Shown: piece after piece, positions 1-8,649 of the stretch
How the letters are laid out: the number at the start of each line of letters is the position of its first letter
Numbering within the stretch: the first letter of the stretch is position 1
Origin: CAXBCP01 sp038120765
Lineage (GTDB): Bacteria; Pseudomonadota; Alphaproteobacteria; MPNO01; UBA830
Direction: 5' to 3'
DNA length: 64,000 bases
Assembly (NCBI GenBank): GCA_038120765.1
Contig: JAYOMI010000004.1
Coordinates: forward strand, 1-64,000
Made by a program: the position numbers and the translations under genes
The notes under the pieces: generated by a model
Database searches by the model: none
What the model saw: only the letters and a program-made list of their open reading frames with translations
What the model was told of the DNA's origin: nothing

Positions 1-2
1 CC

Positions 3-380
3 GGTCAGAGCCCGATGGTGATCCTGGTCGGGATGATCGTGCTCTATATCCTGCTGGGGCTCGTCATGGATTCGCTGTCGATGATCCTCCTGACGGTGCC
101 GATCTTCTGGCCGATCATCGCCGGGCTCGACTTCCCGGTACAGGGAGAAGACCTGAAGCTGTGGTTCGGGATTATCACGCTGATCGTCGTCGAGGTCGGA
201 CTGATAACGCCGCCCGTCGGTCTCAATGTTTTCGTGATCAATTCGATGGCGAAGGACGTCCCCATGATCGATACGTTCAAGGGCGTGCTGCCCTTTTTCA
301 TGTCCGACGTGATCCGCGTCGTCTTCATCATAATTTTCCCGGCGATAACGCTTGTCCTGCCGCGACTGCTGGCAAACTGA
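3..380 (+). CDS. dctM: TRAP transporter large permease (DctM), C-terminal fragment
   Basis: The reading frame is already open at the window edge, so this is the last 125 codons of a gene that starts upstream. The visible protein is almost entirely hydrophobic and holds the final transmembrane segments of a TRAP large subunit, with the typical stretch VGLITPPVGLNVFVI followed by a last hydrophobic helix. DctM forms the Na+-driven translocation channel that takes substrate from a periplasmic DctP protein. A second, complete TRAP system lies at 25930-28749, so this is a separate transporter. Its stop codon TGA shares a base with the ATG of the next gene, which suggests cotranscription. Confidence 0.9.
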   Translation, partial: GQSPMVILVGMIVLYILLGLVMDSLSMILLTVPIFWPIIAGLDFPVQGEDLKLWFGIITLIVVEVGLITPPVGLNVFVINSMAKDVPMIDTFKGVLPFFMSDVIRVVFIIIFPAITLVLPRLLAN

Positions 381-1195
381 TGACCACAAACGATATTCAT
401 CCGCCGCGCGCCTATCGCGACGAGGAATTTATGAATTCGCCGGCCGGCCGGCCGCTGCGGATTCTGGCCGAGTATCTCGAACCCCGGGAGAGGTTCGAGG
501 AACTGAATATAGAAGACACGATCCTGTTCTTCGGCTCTGCGCGTCTGCTGCCCCGGGCCGAGGCCGAAAAGCGCCTCGAGGCGGCGGAGGCCGGTGCGGG
601 CGATCTCGCCAAGGCCAAAGCCGACCTCAAAATGTCGCGCTACTACGAGGATACCCGCGCGCTCGCATTCCGCCTGACCCAATGGTCGAAGTCGCTTGCG
701 GACAGGAGCCGCCGGTTCGTTGTCTGTTCCGGTGGCGGTCCCGGCATCATGGAGGCGGCGAACCGGGGCGCGTCGGAGGCCAAGGGGGAGAATATCGGTC
801 TCGGTATTTCCCTGCCGATGGAGCAGGGGGTGAACCCGTACGTCACGCGCAAGCTCGCCTTTGAATTTCACTACTTCTTTACCCGGAAATTCTGGTTCCT
901 GTACCTCGCGAAAGCGCTGATCATCATGCCCGGCGGCTTCGGCACCATGGACGAGTTTTTCGAGGGTCTGACCCTGATCCAGACCGGCAAGATGAAGAAA
1001 AAGATGCCGATTATCCTGTATGGCAGCGAATTCTGGGACAAGGTGATGAATCTCGAGGCGCTGGTCGAATTCGGCACGATCAGCCGGGAAGATCTCGACC
1101 TGTTCCAGGTCGTCGACAGTGTCGACGAGGCCTATGAAATCATCGTCGCCGGTCTTCAGGATTTCGCCGTAAACAATCCCGGCCCGCTTCTGTGA
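380..1195 (+). CDS. LOG family protein (lysine-decarboxylase-like Rossmann fold)
   Basis: This 271-residue protein carries the two LOG-family signatures: GGGPGIMEAANRG at about residues 118-130 and PGGFGTMDE at about 184-192. The conserved Arg and Glu of these motifs form the active site in cytokinin riboside monophosphate phosphoribohydrolases. Bacterial members hydrolyse nucleoside 5'-monophosphates to base and ribose phosphate; older databases mislabel them lysine decarboxylases. I start it at the ATG that overlaps the permease stop (TGATG); the open frame extends further upstream but only inside the permease gene. The N-terminal 90 residues are longer than in minimal LOG proteins. The substrate cannot be told from sequence. 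Confidence 0.85.
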   Translation: MTTNDIHPPRAYRDEEFMNSPAGRPLRILAEYLEPRERFEELNIEDTILFFGSARLLPRAEAEKRLEAAEAGAGDLAKAKADLKMSRYYEDTRALAFRLTQWSKSLADRSRRFVVCSGGGPGIMEAANRGASEAKGENIGLGISLPMEQGVNPYVTRKLAFEFHYFFTRKFWFLYLAKALIIMPGGFGTMDEFFEGLTLIQTGKMKKKMPIILYGSEFWDKVMNLEALVEFGTISREDLDLFQVVDSVDEAYEIIVAGLQDFAVNNPGPLL

Positions 1196-1412
1196 GTTAG
1201 CGCTTCGGAGACCGGGCGCTGGAAATCTGCGAGGAAGCCTGCATGCTCCGCTGGGAATCCGTTACCGAGATTTATCGCACGCACGTCCTTGGCGAAGAAC
1301 GCCTTTTGCCGCCCGGCGTTGCTCCCTGAACCCGGAGTAATCCAGGCCGGTCAAATAACCCGTTCTTGCGGGGCCGCGTCCGGCTGCTCAGGCAGCAGCA
1401 GCTGCTAGCGGC

Positions 1413-2816
1413 TCAGGGCAGGAAGTCGTCGAGGTTCACGCTGTCGTAATTATGCGGCATCGCCGGCGTGAACCGGGCGCGTTCGTTCACCTGCGTCACG
1501 GCGGGCTTCGTCGCATCGATCATCCACTTGGTGCCCACGCGATGGAAGCTGTTCTGGCCCGGCACGACGGGTGAGATATTGTCCAGCGCGAACACGCGGG
1601 TATTGGGGATCATGATCACGTCGCGCTGCGCATGAACGCGCGTCGTCATCGACCACATGATCTGGCGCAGGTCGTTCGCGTCGATATCGTCGTCCACGGC
1701 GATGGCGAGCTTGGGGTGCAGATAGGCGCCCGACAATGCCGCCATCAGGGCGGTTTTCGCCTGGCCTTCGACCCGCGGGCGCATTTTGAGGACCAGCATC
1801 ATCATCCCGGCGGACGGATGACAGCGCACGTCCAGGAGGTCGAGCCCGCCTTCGACGTTTTTGAGGTGTTCCTTGGTCGCGATTTCGACGCCGAGCGCCA
1901 TCGTTCCCTGTGTATCCGTGGTCGGATAGCCGCAATGCACGGCATAGAAGATCGGGTCCTTGCGCCGCGTCATGCAGTTCACCCGGAAGACATGGGATTC
2001 CGTCGCCTCGGCATAGGTGCCGGGAACCTCGCCGAACGGCCCTTCCGGCTCCTGGCGGTCGAACAGGATTTCCCCTTCGAGCACCATTTCGGCTTCGGCG
2101 GGGACTTCGATATCCACGGTCTTGCATTTGACCATGCGCACGCCCTCGCCCAGCAATGAACCCGCGACTTCCAGCTCGTCCTTGCCATAGGTGGTGGTGA
2201 AGCCCGAGCCGTAAAAGATGGCCGGATGCGCGCCATAGACCATGGCGACCGGCATGCCTCTGCCCTGTGCGGCATACATGTCGTAGATGCGTTTCGCCTG
2301 GCGCGGAACCATGATGAATCCGGTTTCGCGTTCGTTCAGGATCATCTGGCGATGGACCGACATGTTGCGGATTCCGGTTTCGGGGTCTTTGACGATCGCC
2401 ATGCCCGACGCGAAATAGCGTCCCCCGTCGTCTTCGGATGTCATCATCGAGGGGACGTCGAGAATATTGACGTCGTCGCCTTCGAACACGACTTCCTGCA
2501 CGGGCGCGGCATCGGAGTCGACCTCCACCGTCTTGATCGTCTGGCGCAGGCGTTCGCTCATCTCGTCGAGGATGGTGTCTTCGCTGACGCCGAGCCCGAT
2601 GGCCCATTTCTTGCGGTCGGCGAGGATCTGGCTCGTCGCCCGCCAGCCTTCATGTCCTTTCAGGTTGGTAAACAGGCTCGCCTTGCCGAGCTCGTTATAG
2701 GCCTTCCACTCTATCGCTGACATGTTCTCTGCCGGGTCCACTTCCTTGGTGAAGTGAATAAGCTCTCCCTGCTGTTCAAGGTTTTTCAGGAACGTGCGAT
2801 AGGATTGGTCGGGCAT
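1413..2816 (-). CDS. UbiD family (de)carboxylase
   Basis: This 467-residue protein belongs to the UbiD/Fdc family, which uses prenylated FMN to decarboxylate, reversibly, aromatic or alpha,beta-unsaturated acids. The motif NMSVHR at 151-156 matches the conserved Asn and Arg of the cofactor site, and EGPFGE at 258-263 supplies the Glu pair that with the Arg makes the catalytic E-R-E network. It is the last gene of a minus-strand operon with an acyl-CoA ligase, acyl-CoA dehydrogenase, DUF35 protein, thiolase-like protein and enoyl-CoA hydratase, 63 bases after the dehydrogenase. No UbiX prenyltransferase is in the window. It is probably not the ubiquinone-pathway UbiD, given its catabolic neighbours. 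Confidence 0.9.
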   Translation of the reverse strand: MPDQSYRTFLKNLEQQGELIHFTKEVDPAENMSAIEWKAYNELGKASLFTNLKGHEGWRATSQILADRKKWAIGLGVSEDTILDEMSERLRQTIKTVEVDSDAAPVQEVVFEGDDVNILDVPSMMTSEDDGGRYFASGMAIVKDPETGIRNMSVHRQMILNERETGFIMVPRQAKRIYDMYAAQGRGMPVAMVYGAHPAIFYGSGFTTTYGKDELEVAGSLLGEGVRMVKCKTVDIEVPAEAEMVLEGEILFDRQEPEGPFGEVPGTYAEATESHVFRVNCMTRRKDPIFYAVHCGYPTTDTQGTMALGVEIATKEHLKNVEGGLDLLDVRCHPSAGMMMLVLKMRPRVEGQAKTALMAALSGAYLHPKLAIAVDDDIDANDLRQIMWSMTTRVHAQRDVIMIPNTRVFALDNISPVVPGQNSFHRVGTKWMIDATKPAVTQVNERARFTPAMPHNYDSVNLDDFLP

Positions 2817-2879
2817 GATGGTATTCCTCTGCTGATCCGCTCATTGTTACGAATTGCGCACACTCTGTGCAACGTCTTG

Positions 2880-3962
2880 TCAGTCATACAACTCTGCGCA
2901 TTCCGCATAGCGTCTGCGGTGGAGACCGGCATTGCCGTATCGCGCGGCCAGCATGATCGCGCGTTTGAGATACAGGCCGATATCGTGCTCGTCGGTAAAG
3001 CCGATACCGCCATGCATCTGTACCGCCGATTTGCAGATTTCGAGGGCGCTGCCCGCGGCTTTCGACAGTGCCGCCGATACAAGACCGGGTGAGCCGCCGT
3101 CGCTGTCGACCGCGCGGGCCGCCTGGAAAATCAGCGAGCGGCACATCTCGATCGCGGCAAGATTATCGACCACACGGTGTTGCAGGGCCTGGAACGATCC
3201 GATGGGCCTGCCGAACTGCTCGCGGGTCTTCAGATACTCGACGGTGATCGCCTGGGCGGCTTCCATGATGCCGAGAAGCTCCGCCGCATTGCCGAGGTGC
3301 AGGGCGTCCAGCAGATCGGCGATCAAGGCCGGCGCTTCATTGGGTCCGGCGACCTGTATGCCGGGGACGCCGTTCAGGACAATGCTGCCGATGACGGCGC
3401 CGTCGAGGGTGACATCCGCCTGGGTCTCCGTCTCGGCCCGGTCGAGGGTGACCAGCACCGGGCCGTCCGCGCCTGCCGCAGACACCAGAAATCCGTCCGC
3501 GTCGTCCGGGCAGGGGATGCCGGTCTTTACGCCGTCCAGCGTTATCGCATCGCCGTCCGTGGAACAGGTCACGGTGGGCGCTTCATCGCCGATCGACCGC
3601 GGGCCTTCCATCAGCGCCGGCAGGATGATTCTATCGCCGGAAACGACGGAGTCCGCGTCGCTCGAAGCGCCGAGGGCACGGGCGACCGCCGCTGCGGCGG
3701 CGACGGGTTCGGTCACCAGGCCCTTGCCCAGTTCTTCGGACACGAGACAGAGTTCGGTGAGGCCGAGGCCGAGCCCGCCCGCGCTTTCCTGCGCCAGGAT
3801 CGCCAGCCAGCCAGCCTCTGCCGCCTGCGACCACACCACCCGGTCAATCTTCGCGTCCGTGTCGCGCTGACGGCGCAGACGGTCGGCCCCGCCCCGCCGT
3901 TCGGCGAAGGTCGCGGCGCTGTCGCGCAGCATGGTCTGTTCGTCGTTGAGAAGCAGTTCCAT
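2880..3962 (-). CDS. acyl-CoA dehydrogenase family protein
   Basis: This 360-residue flavoprotein has the acyl-CoA dehydrogenase order: helical N-terminal domain, central beta domain, then C-terminal helical domain with REQFGRPIGSFQALQH at about 250-265 and MHGGIGFTDEHDIGLYLKRA near the end. It should introduce a double bond into an acyl-CoA ester and pass electrons to ETF. The start is the ATG at 3962, which overlaps the TGA of the upstream ligase gene; the open frame beyond it is antisense-like noise within the ligase. The overlap implies translational coupling, so it probably acts on the CoA ester made by that ligase. Confidence 0.88.
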   Translation of the reverse strand: MELLLNDEQTMLRDSAATFAERRGGADRLRRQRDTDAKIDRVVWSQAAEAGWLAILAQESAGGLGLGLTELCLVSEELGKGLVTEPVAAAAAVARALGASSDADSVVSGDRIILPALMEGPRSIGDEAPTVTCSTDGDAITLDGVKTGIPCPDDADGFLVSAAGADGPVLVTLDRAETETQADVTLDGAVIGSIVLNGVPGIQVAGPNEAPALIADLLDALHLGNAAELLGIMEAAQAITVEYLKTREQFGRPIGSFQALQHRVVDNLAAIEMCRSLIFQAARAVDSDGGSPGLVSAALSKAAGSALEICKSAVQMHGGIGFTDEHDIGLYLKRAIMLAARYGNAGLHRRRYAECAELYD

Positions 3963-5503
3963 CAGCGATCCGCGATTTCCCCGGCCGCGCGTTCGCGCAG
4001 GGCGACCTTCACGATCTTGCCGGTGCTGTTGCGGGGCAGAACGTCGATTTCGCGCACGTATTTCGGCTTTTTGTAACTTGCGATCAGGCCGCGGCAATGG
4101 GCGATCAGCTCGTCCTCCGTGGCAGATGCATCGGGCTGGAACGTGACATAGGCAAAGACGGACTCGCCGAATTCCGCATCCGCGACCGGCAGGACGGCAG
4201 CTTCGTTCACGGCCGGGTGGGCCTCAAGCGCATCTTCCACTTCCCGCGAATAGATATTCAGCCCGCCCGAGACGATCATGTCCTTGGCGCGGTCGACGAA
4301 ATAGACATAGCCGTCCTGCTCCATCCGGGCGAGATCGCCGGTGCGGAGCCAGCCTTCGTGGAAGGCGGCTGCCGTCGCCTCCGGGTTGCGCCAGTAGCCC
4401 GTCATCGACAGCACCCCGGGGACACCGCAACGGCAGATGATTTCGCCCACTTCGCCGCGCGGAACGTCGTTCATGTTTTCGTCGACGATACGGACTTCGA
4501 CCGATGGCACGGGGCGGCCGCAGGAGTCCGGGTGGGTCGCCTGTTCTTCGGGACGAAGGCCGGTGATGAAGCCTGCTTCGGTCTGGGCAAAAAACGTATA
4601 CAGCCCGATATTCGGCGCCGCGGAAGCCAGCCGCTTTTTGATGTCGACGGGAAAGGCCTCGCCGGTGGCGACCATCAGGCGGGCGGATGCGACGTCTTCG
4701 GGGCGCTTTTCGATTTCCGGCATCAGCATTCGCGCAATCGTCGGCACCAGGCCGATAATCGTGATCCGTTCCTTTTTGATAAGATCGACCGCAGCCACCG
4801 GGTCGAACTTGTCCATGATGACGACCGTGCAGCCGCAGCAGACGGCGTTTGCGACGCGGCCGAGGCCCGTCCTGTGCGCCATGGGAGTGGTCGCAAGGAT
4901 GCGGTCCTGCGCGGTCAGATGCCATTCCGACAGGTTCATGTATCCGCCGGTCAGCACCAGCGCCATATGGGTGGCGAGCGCGCCCTTCGGGCGGCCCGTC
5001 GTGCCGGATGTGTATCCGAGCATCAGCATGTCGTAATCGGTTGGCAGGGGCGGGGGCGGGGTGTCGGCGCCTTCCGCGATGAGATCGTCGAATGTGATCT
5101 CGCCATCTTCGGCGTCGCCCGCGAATATCACCAGCAACGGATTGTCGAGCTCTTTTACAGCGTCGCGGACGATATCGCGGTGTTGCGGGGTGAAGCAGAC
5201 CATCCAGGGATCGCAATCGCCGAGGATATACGCCACCTCGCGCGGGGCGAGCCGCGTCGCGATCGGTACGATAATGCCGCCCGCCTTGGCCGCGCCGCAC
5301 ATCGCTTCGATCAGTTCGGCGCTGTTCGGCAGGAACATCGCCAGCCGGTCGCCGGTCTTCATGCCGCGCGCGTTATAGGCGTTGGCCAGGCGGTTGGCGG
5401 TTATGTCCAGTTCGCCGAAGGTAATCCGGCGGTCATTGCAGACGATTACTTCCCGATCCGGATACCGGAGCGCGCAATCGGCAATCAGGGAGCCAAGTTT
5501 CAT
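3962..5503 (-). CDS. AMP-dependent acyl-CoA synthetase/ligase
   Basis: This 513-residue protein is an ANL-superfamily adenylating enzyme that activates a carboxylic acid to its CoA thioester via an acyl-AMP. The P-loop YTSGTTGRPKG lies at 164-174, the hinge region includes GWLRTGDLAR at about 400, and the C-terminal catalytic lysine motif STGKIVK is about 15 residues from the end. It is six bases downstream of the DUF35 gene and overlaps the acyl-CoA dehydrogenase gene, so it likely performs the entry step of this operon. The substrate is unknown; aromatic, terpenoid or steroid-derived acids are all possible. Confidence 0.9.
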   Translation of the reverse strand: MKLGSLIADCALRYPDREVIVCNDRRITFGELDITANRLANAYNARGMKTGDRLAMFLPNSAELIEAMCGAAKAGGIIVPIATRLAPREVAYILGDCDPWMVCFTPQHRDIVRDAVKELDNPLLVIFAGDAEDGEITFDDLIAEGADTPPPPLPTDYDMLMLGYTSGTTGRPKGALATHMALVLTGGYMNLSEWHLTAQDRILATTPMAHRTGLGRVANAVCCGCTVVIMDKFDPVAAVDLIKKERITIIGLVPTIARMLMPEIEKRPEDVASARLMVATGEAFPVDIKKRLASAAPNIGLYTFFAQTEAGFITGLRPEEQATHPDSCGRPVPSVEVRIVDENMNDVPRGEVGEIICRCGVPGVLSMTGYWRNPEATAAAFHEGWLRTGDLARMEQDGYVYFVDRAKDMIVSGGLNIYSREVEDALEAHPAVNEAAVLPVADAEFGESVFAYVTFQPDASATEDELIAHCRGLIASYKKPKYVREIDVLPRNSTGKIVKVALRERAAGEIADR

Positions 5504-5509
5504 GGCCGG

Positions 5510-5950
5510 TTACTTCTTCGGTTTAGATTTTGCCCGCTTGTCGGGCTCGAACGCAAAATAGGTGATGTCGTCGCTGAGTTTTTCCCAGGCGACCTTCATC
5601 CGCATGCCGATTTCGACCTCGTCTATCTCGATATTGATCAGATTGGCGATGATCCGCACGCCCTCGTCCAGTTCGATCATCCCGATAACATATGGCGCGC
5701 GGGCTTCGAAACCCGGTGTCGGTACATGGGTGACGGTGAACGAATAAAGCGCGCCCTTGCCCGATGTCGGTTTCCATTGAAGGTTCCGCCTGCCTGTGCG
5801 GACGCTGTTTGCGCGCGGCCAGAACTGGTATTTTTTTGCGGTCGGATCCCACTGAAGCATAAGCTTGCCCTTTTTGGCGCCATCCCAGAAAGCCTGGGTC
5901 GCCGGTGTCGGTTTGGGCAGCGGGCGGGGTTTCACGTTTATATCGGCCAT
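5510..5950 (-). CDS. DUF35 OB-fold protein lacking the zinc-ribbon cysteines
   Basis: This 146-residue protein matches the DUF35 family: an N-terminal rubredoxin-like zinc ribbon segment followed by an OB fold (region YSFTVTHVPTPGFEARAPYV at about 68-87). In most members the ribbon holds two CxxC pairs. Here the equivalent stretch, about residues 32-55, has no cysteine, and in fact the whole protein contains none. DUF35 proteins bind thiolase-like or hydratase partners, for example in ChsH2-Ltp2 of steroid side-chain degradation. It sits 16 bases after the thiolase-like gene, the usual pairing. The C-terminal tail is lysine-rich. The loss of metal ligands is seen directly; the effect on partner binding is inference. 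Confidence 0.85.
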   Translation of the reverse strand: MADINVKPRPLPKPTPATQAFWDGAKKGKLMLQWDPTAKKYQFWPRANSVRTGRRNLQWKPTSGKGALYSFTVTHVPTPGFEARAPYVIGMIELDEGVRIIANLINIEIDEVEIGMRMKVAWEKLSDDITYFAFEPDKRAKSKPKK

Positions 5951-5966
5951 ATTTTTTCTCCCCTTT

Positions 5967-7148
5967 CTAGTTCACCAGGACCATGGCATTCGCCGATCCC
6001 CAGTTCCGGCCATAGGGAATCACCCCGATACCGGTGACCATTGCATTGCGCGCGTTCGGCACCTGGCGGCCTTTGGCTTCGCCCATGAGCTGACGCACGG
6101 CCTCGACCAGGTTGATGCCGCCGCCCGCAAGGCCGGGCTGGCCGCAGCTGATCTGTCCGCCGCCGGTATTTATCGGCAGGGTGCCCTTGGGGCCGAGATC
6201 CGTATCCCGCAGGAACTGCGAACCCTGACCCTTCTTGGCAAATCCGCATTGTTCGGTTTTCAGCATCACGGCAAACAGGAAGTCGTCATAGGGGTGGAAC
6301 ATGTCCACGTCCTTCGCCTTCATCTTCGCATCGCGCAGCGCTTTCGGGCCGACAACGGAATGACCCGTGGTCGTCATGTCGGGGGTCTGGTTGGCGCAGT
6401 CGAAATTGGATATCTCGGCATAGGACAGCGGGTAAACCCGGTTGGTCAGGCCGAGTTTTTTGGCCCGGCTGGTTTTCATCATCACCAGGCCGTTGCCGCC
6501 ATCCGCCCACATGACGGAGTCGAGAAGCCGGAGCGGCGACGAGACCTGACGGGAATTTATGTAATCGTCGATGGTGATCTTGTGACGCAGCTTCTCATAC
6601 GCGTTCGGGTTCTTGATCGCGCCGTTGCGCTGCGCGACGGCAAGCGCGCCGAGACCCCGGAAATCGAGCCCGTACTGGTACTCATAGCGGTTCATGAGAA
6701 GACCGAACGCGCCGGGTGGCCCCTGAACGCCGACAGGGTCCCAGAATTCGTTGCGGTAGCTGCCGTAATAGGCCCGCCACTGGGTGGACGGCGCATCGAC
6801 GCCGAGGATCATGGCGGTTTCGCACATGCCGGATTTGATCGCCATGGCGGCGCGGGCGACATTGCCGATGGCCGATGCGCCGCCGATATCGCTGGTCTGC
6901 AGCCATTTGGCCGAGATGCCGAGATATTCAGTGGCATAGCCCGACCAGAACGGGTTCGAACACTCGCTGATCGGCACGGTAAAGGTGACGCCGTCGATAT
7001 CCGACGGGCCGAGCTTCGTTTTCCTGTAAAGCTGCTCGGCGACTTCGGCGGCGATTTCATAGGCGGACCGGCCGCCTCGACGTTCGATCTTGGTTTCGCC
7101 GTAGGCGACGATGCAGATGTCCTTGTCCGCAAGAAAACTTTTGGCCAT
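5967..7148 (-). CDS. thiolase-like protein (lipid-transfer/Ltp type)
   Basis: This 393-residue protein has the thiolase fold: an N-terminal half with SDIGGASAIGNVARAAMAI at about 87-105 and a C-terminal half with GGGQISCGQPGLAGGG at 329-344. The usual nucleophilic cysteine of degradative thiolases falls in the first motif, where this protein has GGAS, so Claisen chemistry by the standard mechanism is unlikely. The C-terminal GHP-type histidine is replaced by glutamine. Cysteine-less members paired with DUF35 proteins include retro-aldolases such as Ltp2, which use tyrosines. The adjacent DUF35 gene supports such a role. It could also be a non-catalytic or acyl-transfer protein. Confidence 0.85.
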   Translation of the reverse strand: MAKSFLADKDICIVAYGETKIERRGGRSAYEIAAEVAEQLYRKTKLGPSDIDGVTFTVPISECSNPFWSGYATEYLGISAKWLQTSDIGGASAIGNVARAAMAIKSGMCETAMILGVDAPSTQWRAYYGSYRNEFWDPVGVQGPPGAFGLLMNRYEYQYGLDFRGLGALAVAQRNGAIKNPNAYEKLRHKITIDDYINSRQVSSPLRLLDSVMWADGGNGLVMMKTSRAKKLGLTNRVYPLSYAEISNFDCANQTPDMTTTGHSVVGPKALRDAKMKAKDVDMFHPYDDFLFAVMLKTEQCGFAKKGQGSQFLRDTDLGPKGTLPINTGGGQISCGQPGLAGGGINLVEAVRQLMGEAKGRQVPNARNAMVTGIGVIPYGRNWGSANAMVLVN

Positions 7149-7182
7149 GGCGTTCCTCCCTTTTTATTCTCTGGCGCTGCTT

Positions 7183-8028
7183 TTACTGGCCCTTGAACAC
7201 TGGCTTGCGGCGTTCCGAAAACGCCTTCAGCCCTTCGGCCCGGTCGTCCGACCAGGACAGCATGTAAGCGAGGTCCGCTTCCTGCATGAAGCCCTGCTGC
7301 AGCGTCATGTCGACGCCGCGGTTGATCGACTGCTTGGTCATCATCTGCGACAGCGGGCCGACGGCTTTCATTTCCTCGACGATCGAGCGCACCTTGGCCA
7401 GTGCCTTGCCTTTTTCGACAACGTGATTGACGATCCGGTACTCCTTGGCCTCCGCGCCCGAAATGCGCCGGCCGGTCCAGACCAGTTCCTTGGCAAGCGG
7501 GGCGCCGATAAGCCGGGGCAGGTTCAGGGTGCCGCCGGCGCCGGGAATAAGGCTGTGACGTCCTTCCGGCAGGCCGAAACTCGCGGATTCGCTGGCGACG
7601 ATAAAGTCGCCCATCATCGCCATCTCGAACCCGCCGCCGAGACAGTAACCTTCGACCGCCGAGATTACCGGCTTGGTGTAGTTCATCAGGAAGCGGTACA
7701 GCAGCCGGTTCTTGCGCTGGTTATAGCGCGCCCGGTAGTTGTCGTAGCGGTCTTCCGGCAGGTCCTGGAAACCGCCAAGATCGGCACCGGCGCAAAACGC
7801 GCGTTCATCGCCCGAGAGGATGACGGCGACGATGTTGCGGTCGAGCTCGACCGCATCCATCGCGTGCATGATGTCTTCGGCCATTTCTTCGTTGATCGTG
7901 TTCATGCGGTCGGGGCGGTTGAACTGGATTTCCAGCGCGCCTTTCCGGCGTTTCGCGATGATCATGTCGTAGGATTTTTTCAGAGTGCCGCCCTTGGGAC
8001 GGCTGAACGATTTCAGCTTGCGCGCCAT
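7183..8028 (-). CDS. enoyl-CoA hydratase/isomerase family protein
   Basis: This 281-residue crotonase-fold protein has the oxyanion-hole segments AFCAGADL and EGYCLGGGFEMAM, with the first catalytic Glu in the latter and the second in GLPEGRHSLIPGAGGT. Both glutamates are present, which fits hydration of a trans-2-enoyl-CoA. It is the first enzyme gene of the operon, 34 bases before the thiolase-like gene, and follows a MarR-type gene on the same strand. With the ligase and dehydrogenase it completes activation, oxidation and hydration, leaving cleavage to the thiolase/DUF35 pair. The first 18 residues are extra; a start a few codons later is possible. Confidence 0.9.
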   Translation of the reverse strand: MARKLKSFSRPKGGTLKKSYDMIIAKRRKGALEIQFNRPDRMNTINEEMAEDIMHAMDAVELDRNIVAVILSGDERAFCAGADLGGFQDLPEDRYDNYRARYNQRKNRLLYRFLMNYTKPVISAVEGYCLGGGFEMAMMGDFIVASESASFGLPEGRHSLIPGAGGTLNLPRLIGAPLAKELVWTGRRISGAEAKEYRIVNHVVEKGKALAKVRSIVEEMKAVGPLSQMMTKQSINRGVDMTLQQGFMQEADLAYMLSWSDDRAEGLKAFSERRKPVFKGQ

Positions 8029-8060
8029 TGATTTCCCTTTTGACTTTAGCCTGCCGTGAT

Positions 8061-8099
8061 ACCGGCCGGTTTCTTCCCTAATTCGCCGGATTGTCCGGC
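8061..8099. promoter_or_regulatory. palindromes upstream of the UbiD/thiolase operon
   Basis: Between the MarR-type gene and the first enzyme gene lie a perfect 10-base palindrome ACCGGCCGGT (8061-8070) and an inverted repeat GCCGGA TTG TCCGGC (8085-8099). They are 33-71 bases upstream of the enoyl-CoA hydratase start. They could be operators for the MarR-type regulator, or the second could form a weak terminator after it; there is no T tract. Function is inferred from position only. Confidence 0.3.
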
Positions 8100-8150
8100 T
8101 GTCTCCACAAGTAGATTACGAACACGCGGGGATGTCCATGCCCTGACTGC

Positions 8151-8528
8151 TCATTTTGAGCGATTAGCGTCAAGCCGCCGGACAAACTCCACGGTTTCGG
8201 CAATGGCGTCGTTGACGAAGGTTGCATTCCGCCGCCGCGCTTTCTCCGTCGTGTCGACGATCGTGCGGTTCCCCTCGCGCCGCGTGGTGAGCATGCCGGC
8301 TTTGGCGAGGCGGTGGACGTGGCGGCTCACCGTCTGGCGGGGCAGGCTGACATAGTCGGACAGGGAGGAAACGCTCATGGGGCGGTCTTCCAGCCGGCCG
8401 ATGGCGGCGGCGCGCAGGATGATCGCGTCGATCATGGTGCCGCCCAGTTCCCGTTCCATCTGGAAGATGCGGGTCATACAGCGAAAAAAATGGCGGCGTT
8501 CATCTTCGGAATAAGCTGGCTCTGGCAT
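8151..8528 (-). CDS. MarR-type winged-helix transcriptional regulator
   Basis: This 125-residue protein has a winged helix-turn-helix at about residues 45-95 (SVSSLSDYVSLPRQTVSRHV is the recognition region, followed by the RREGNRTIV wing). Its size and layout fit MarR-like regulators. I start it at the ATG at 8528 (MPEPAYSED); the frame is open further upstream but without a supported start. It is transcribed toward the catabolic operon and divergently from the FMN oxidase gene at 8650, so it could control either. A ligand such as a CoA ester or aromatic acid is likely but not shown. Confidence 0.78.
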   Translation of the reverse strand: MPEPAYSEDERRHFFRCMTRIFQMERELGGTMIDAIILRAAAIGRLEDRPMSVSSLSDYVSLPRQTVSRHVHRLAKAGMLTTRREGNRTIVDTTEKARRRNATFVNDAIAETVEFVRRLDANRSK

Positions 8529-8649
8529 GGCTTGGCTTCGATTATGGCGATAAACTCCGACATTATCATGACAGGGCCCGATGCCCGACCATGATACCCG
8601 ACTATGAGAATTGCCCGCCAACGAATACCGCCGCCCCAAGGATTGCCGA

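Noticed and set aside
1391..1408. CAG-rich palindrome between the LOG gene and the UbiD gene
   Set aside because: It is a short GCAGCAG/CTGCTG run without a T tract or a partner arm of useful length; a terminator cannot be supported.
8565..8595. ATCATG...CATGAT inverted repeat between the MarR-type gene and the FMN oxidase
   Set aside because: The arms are only six bases with a 19-base spacer; position is suggestive but the repeat is too weak to list.
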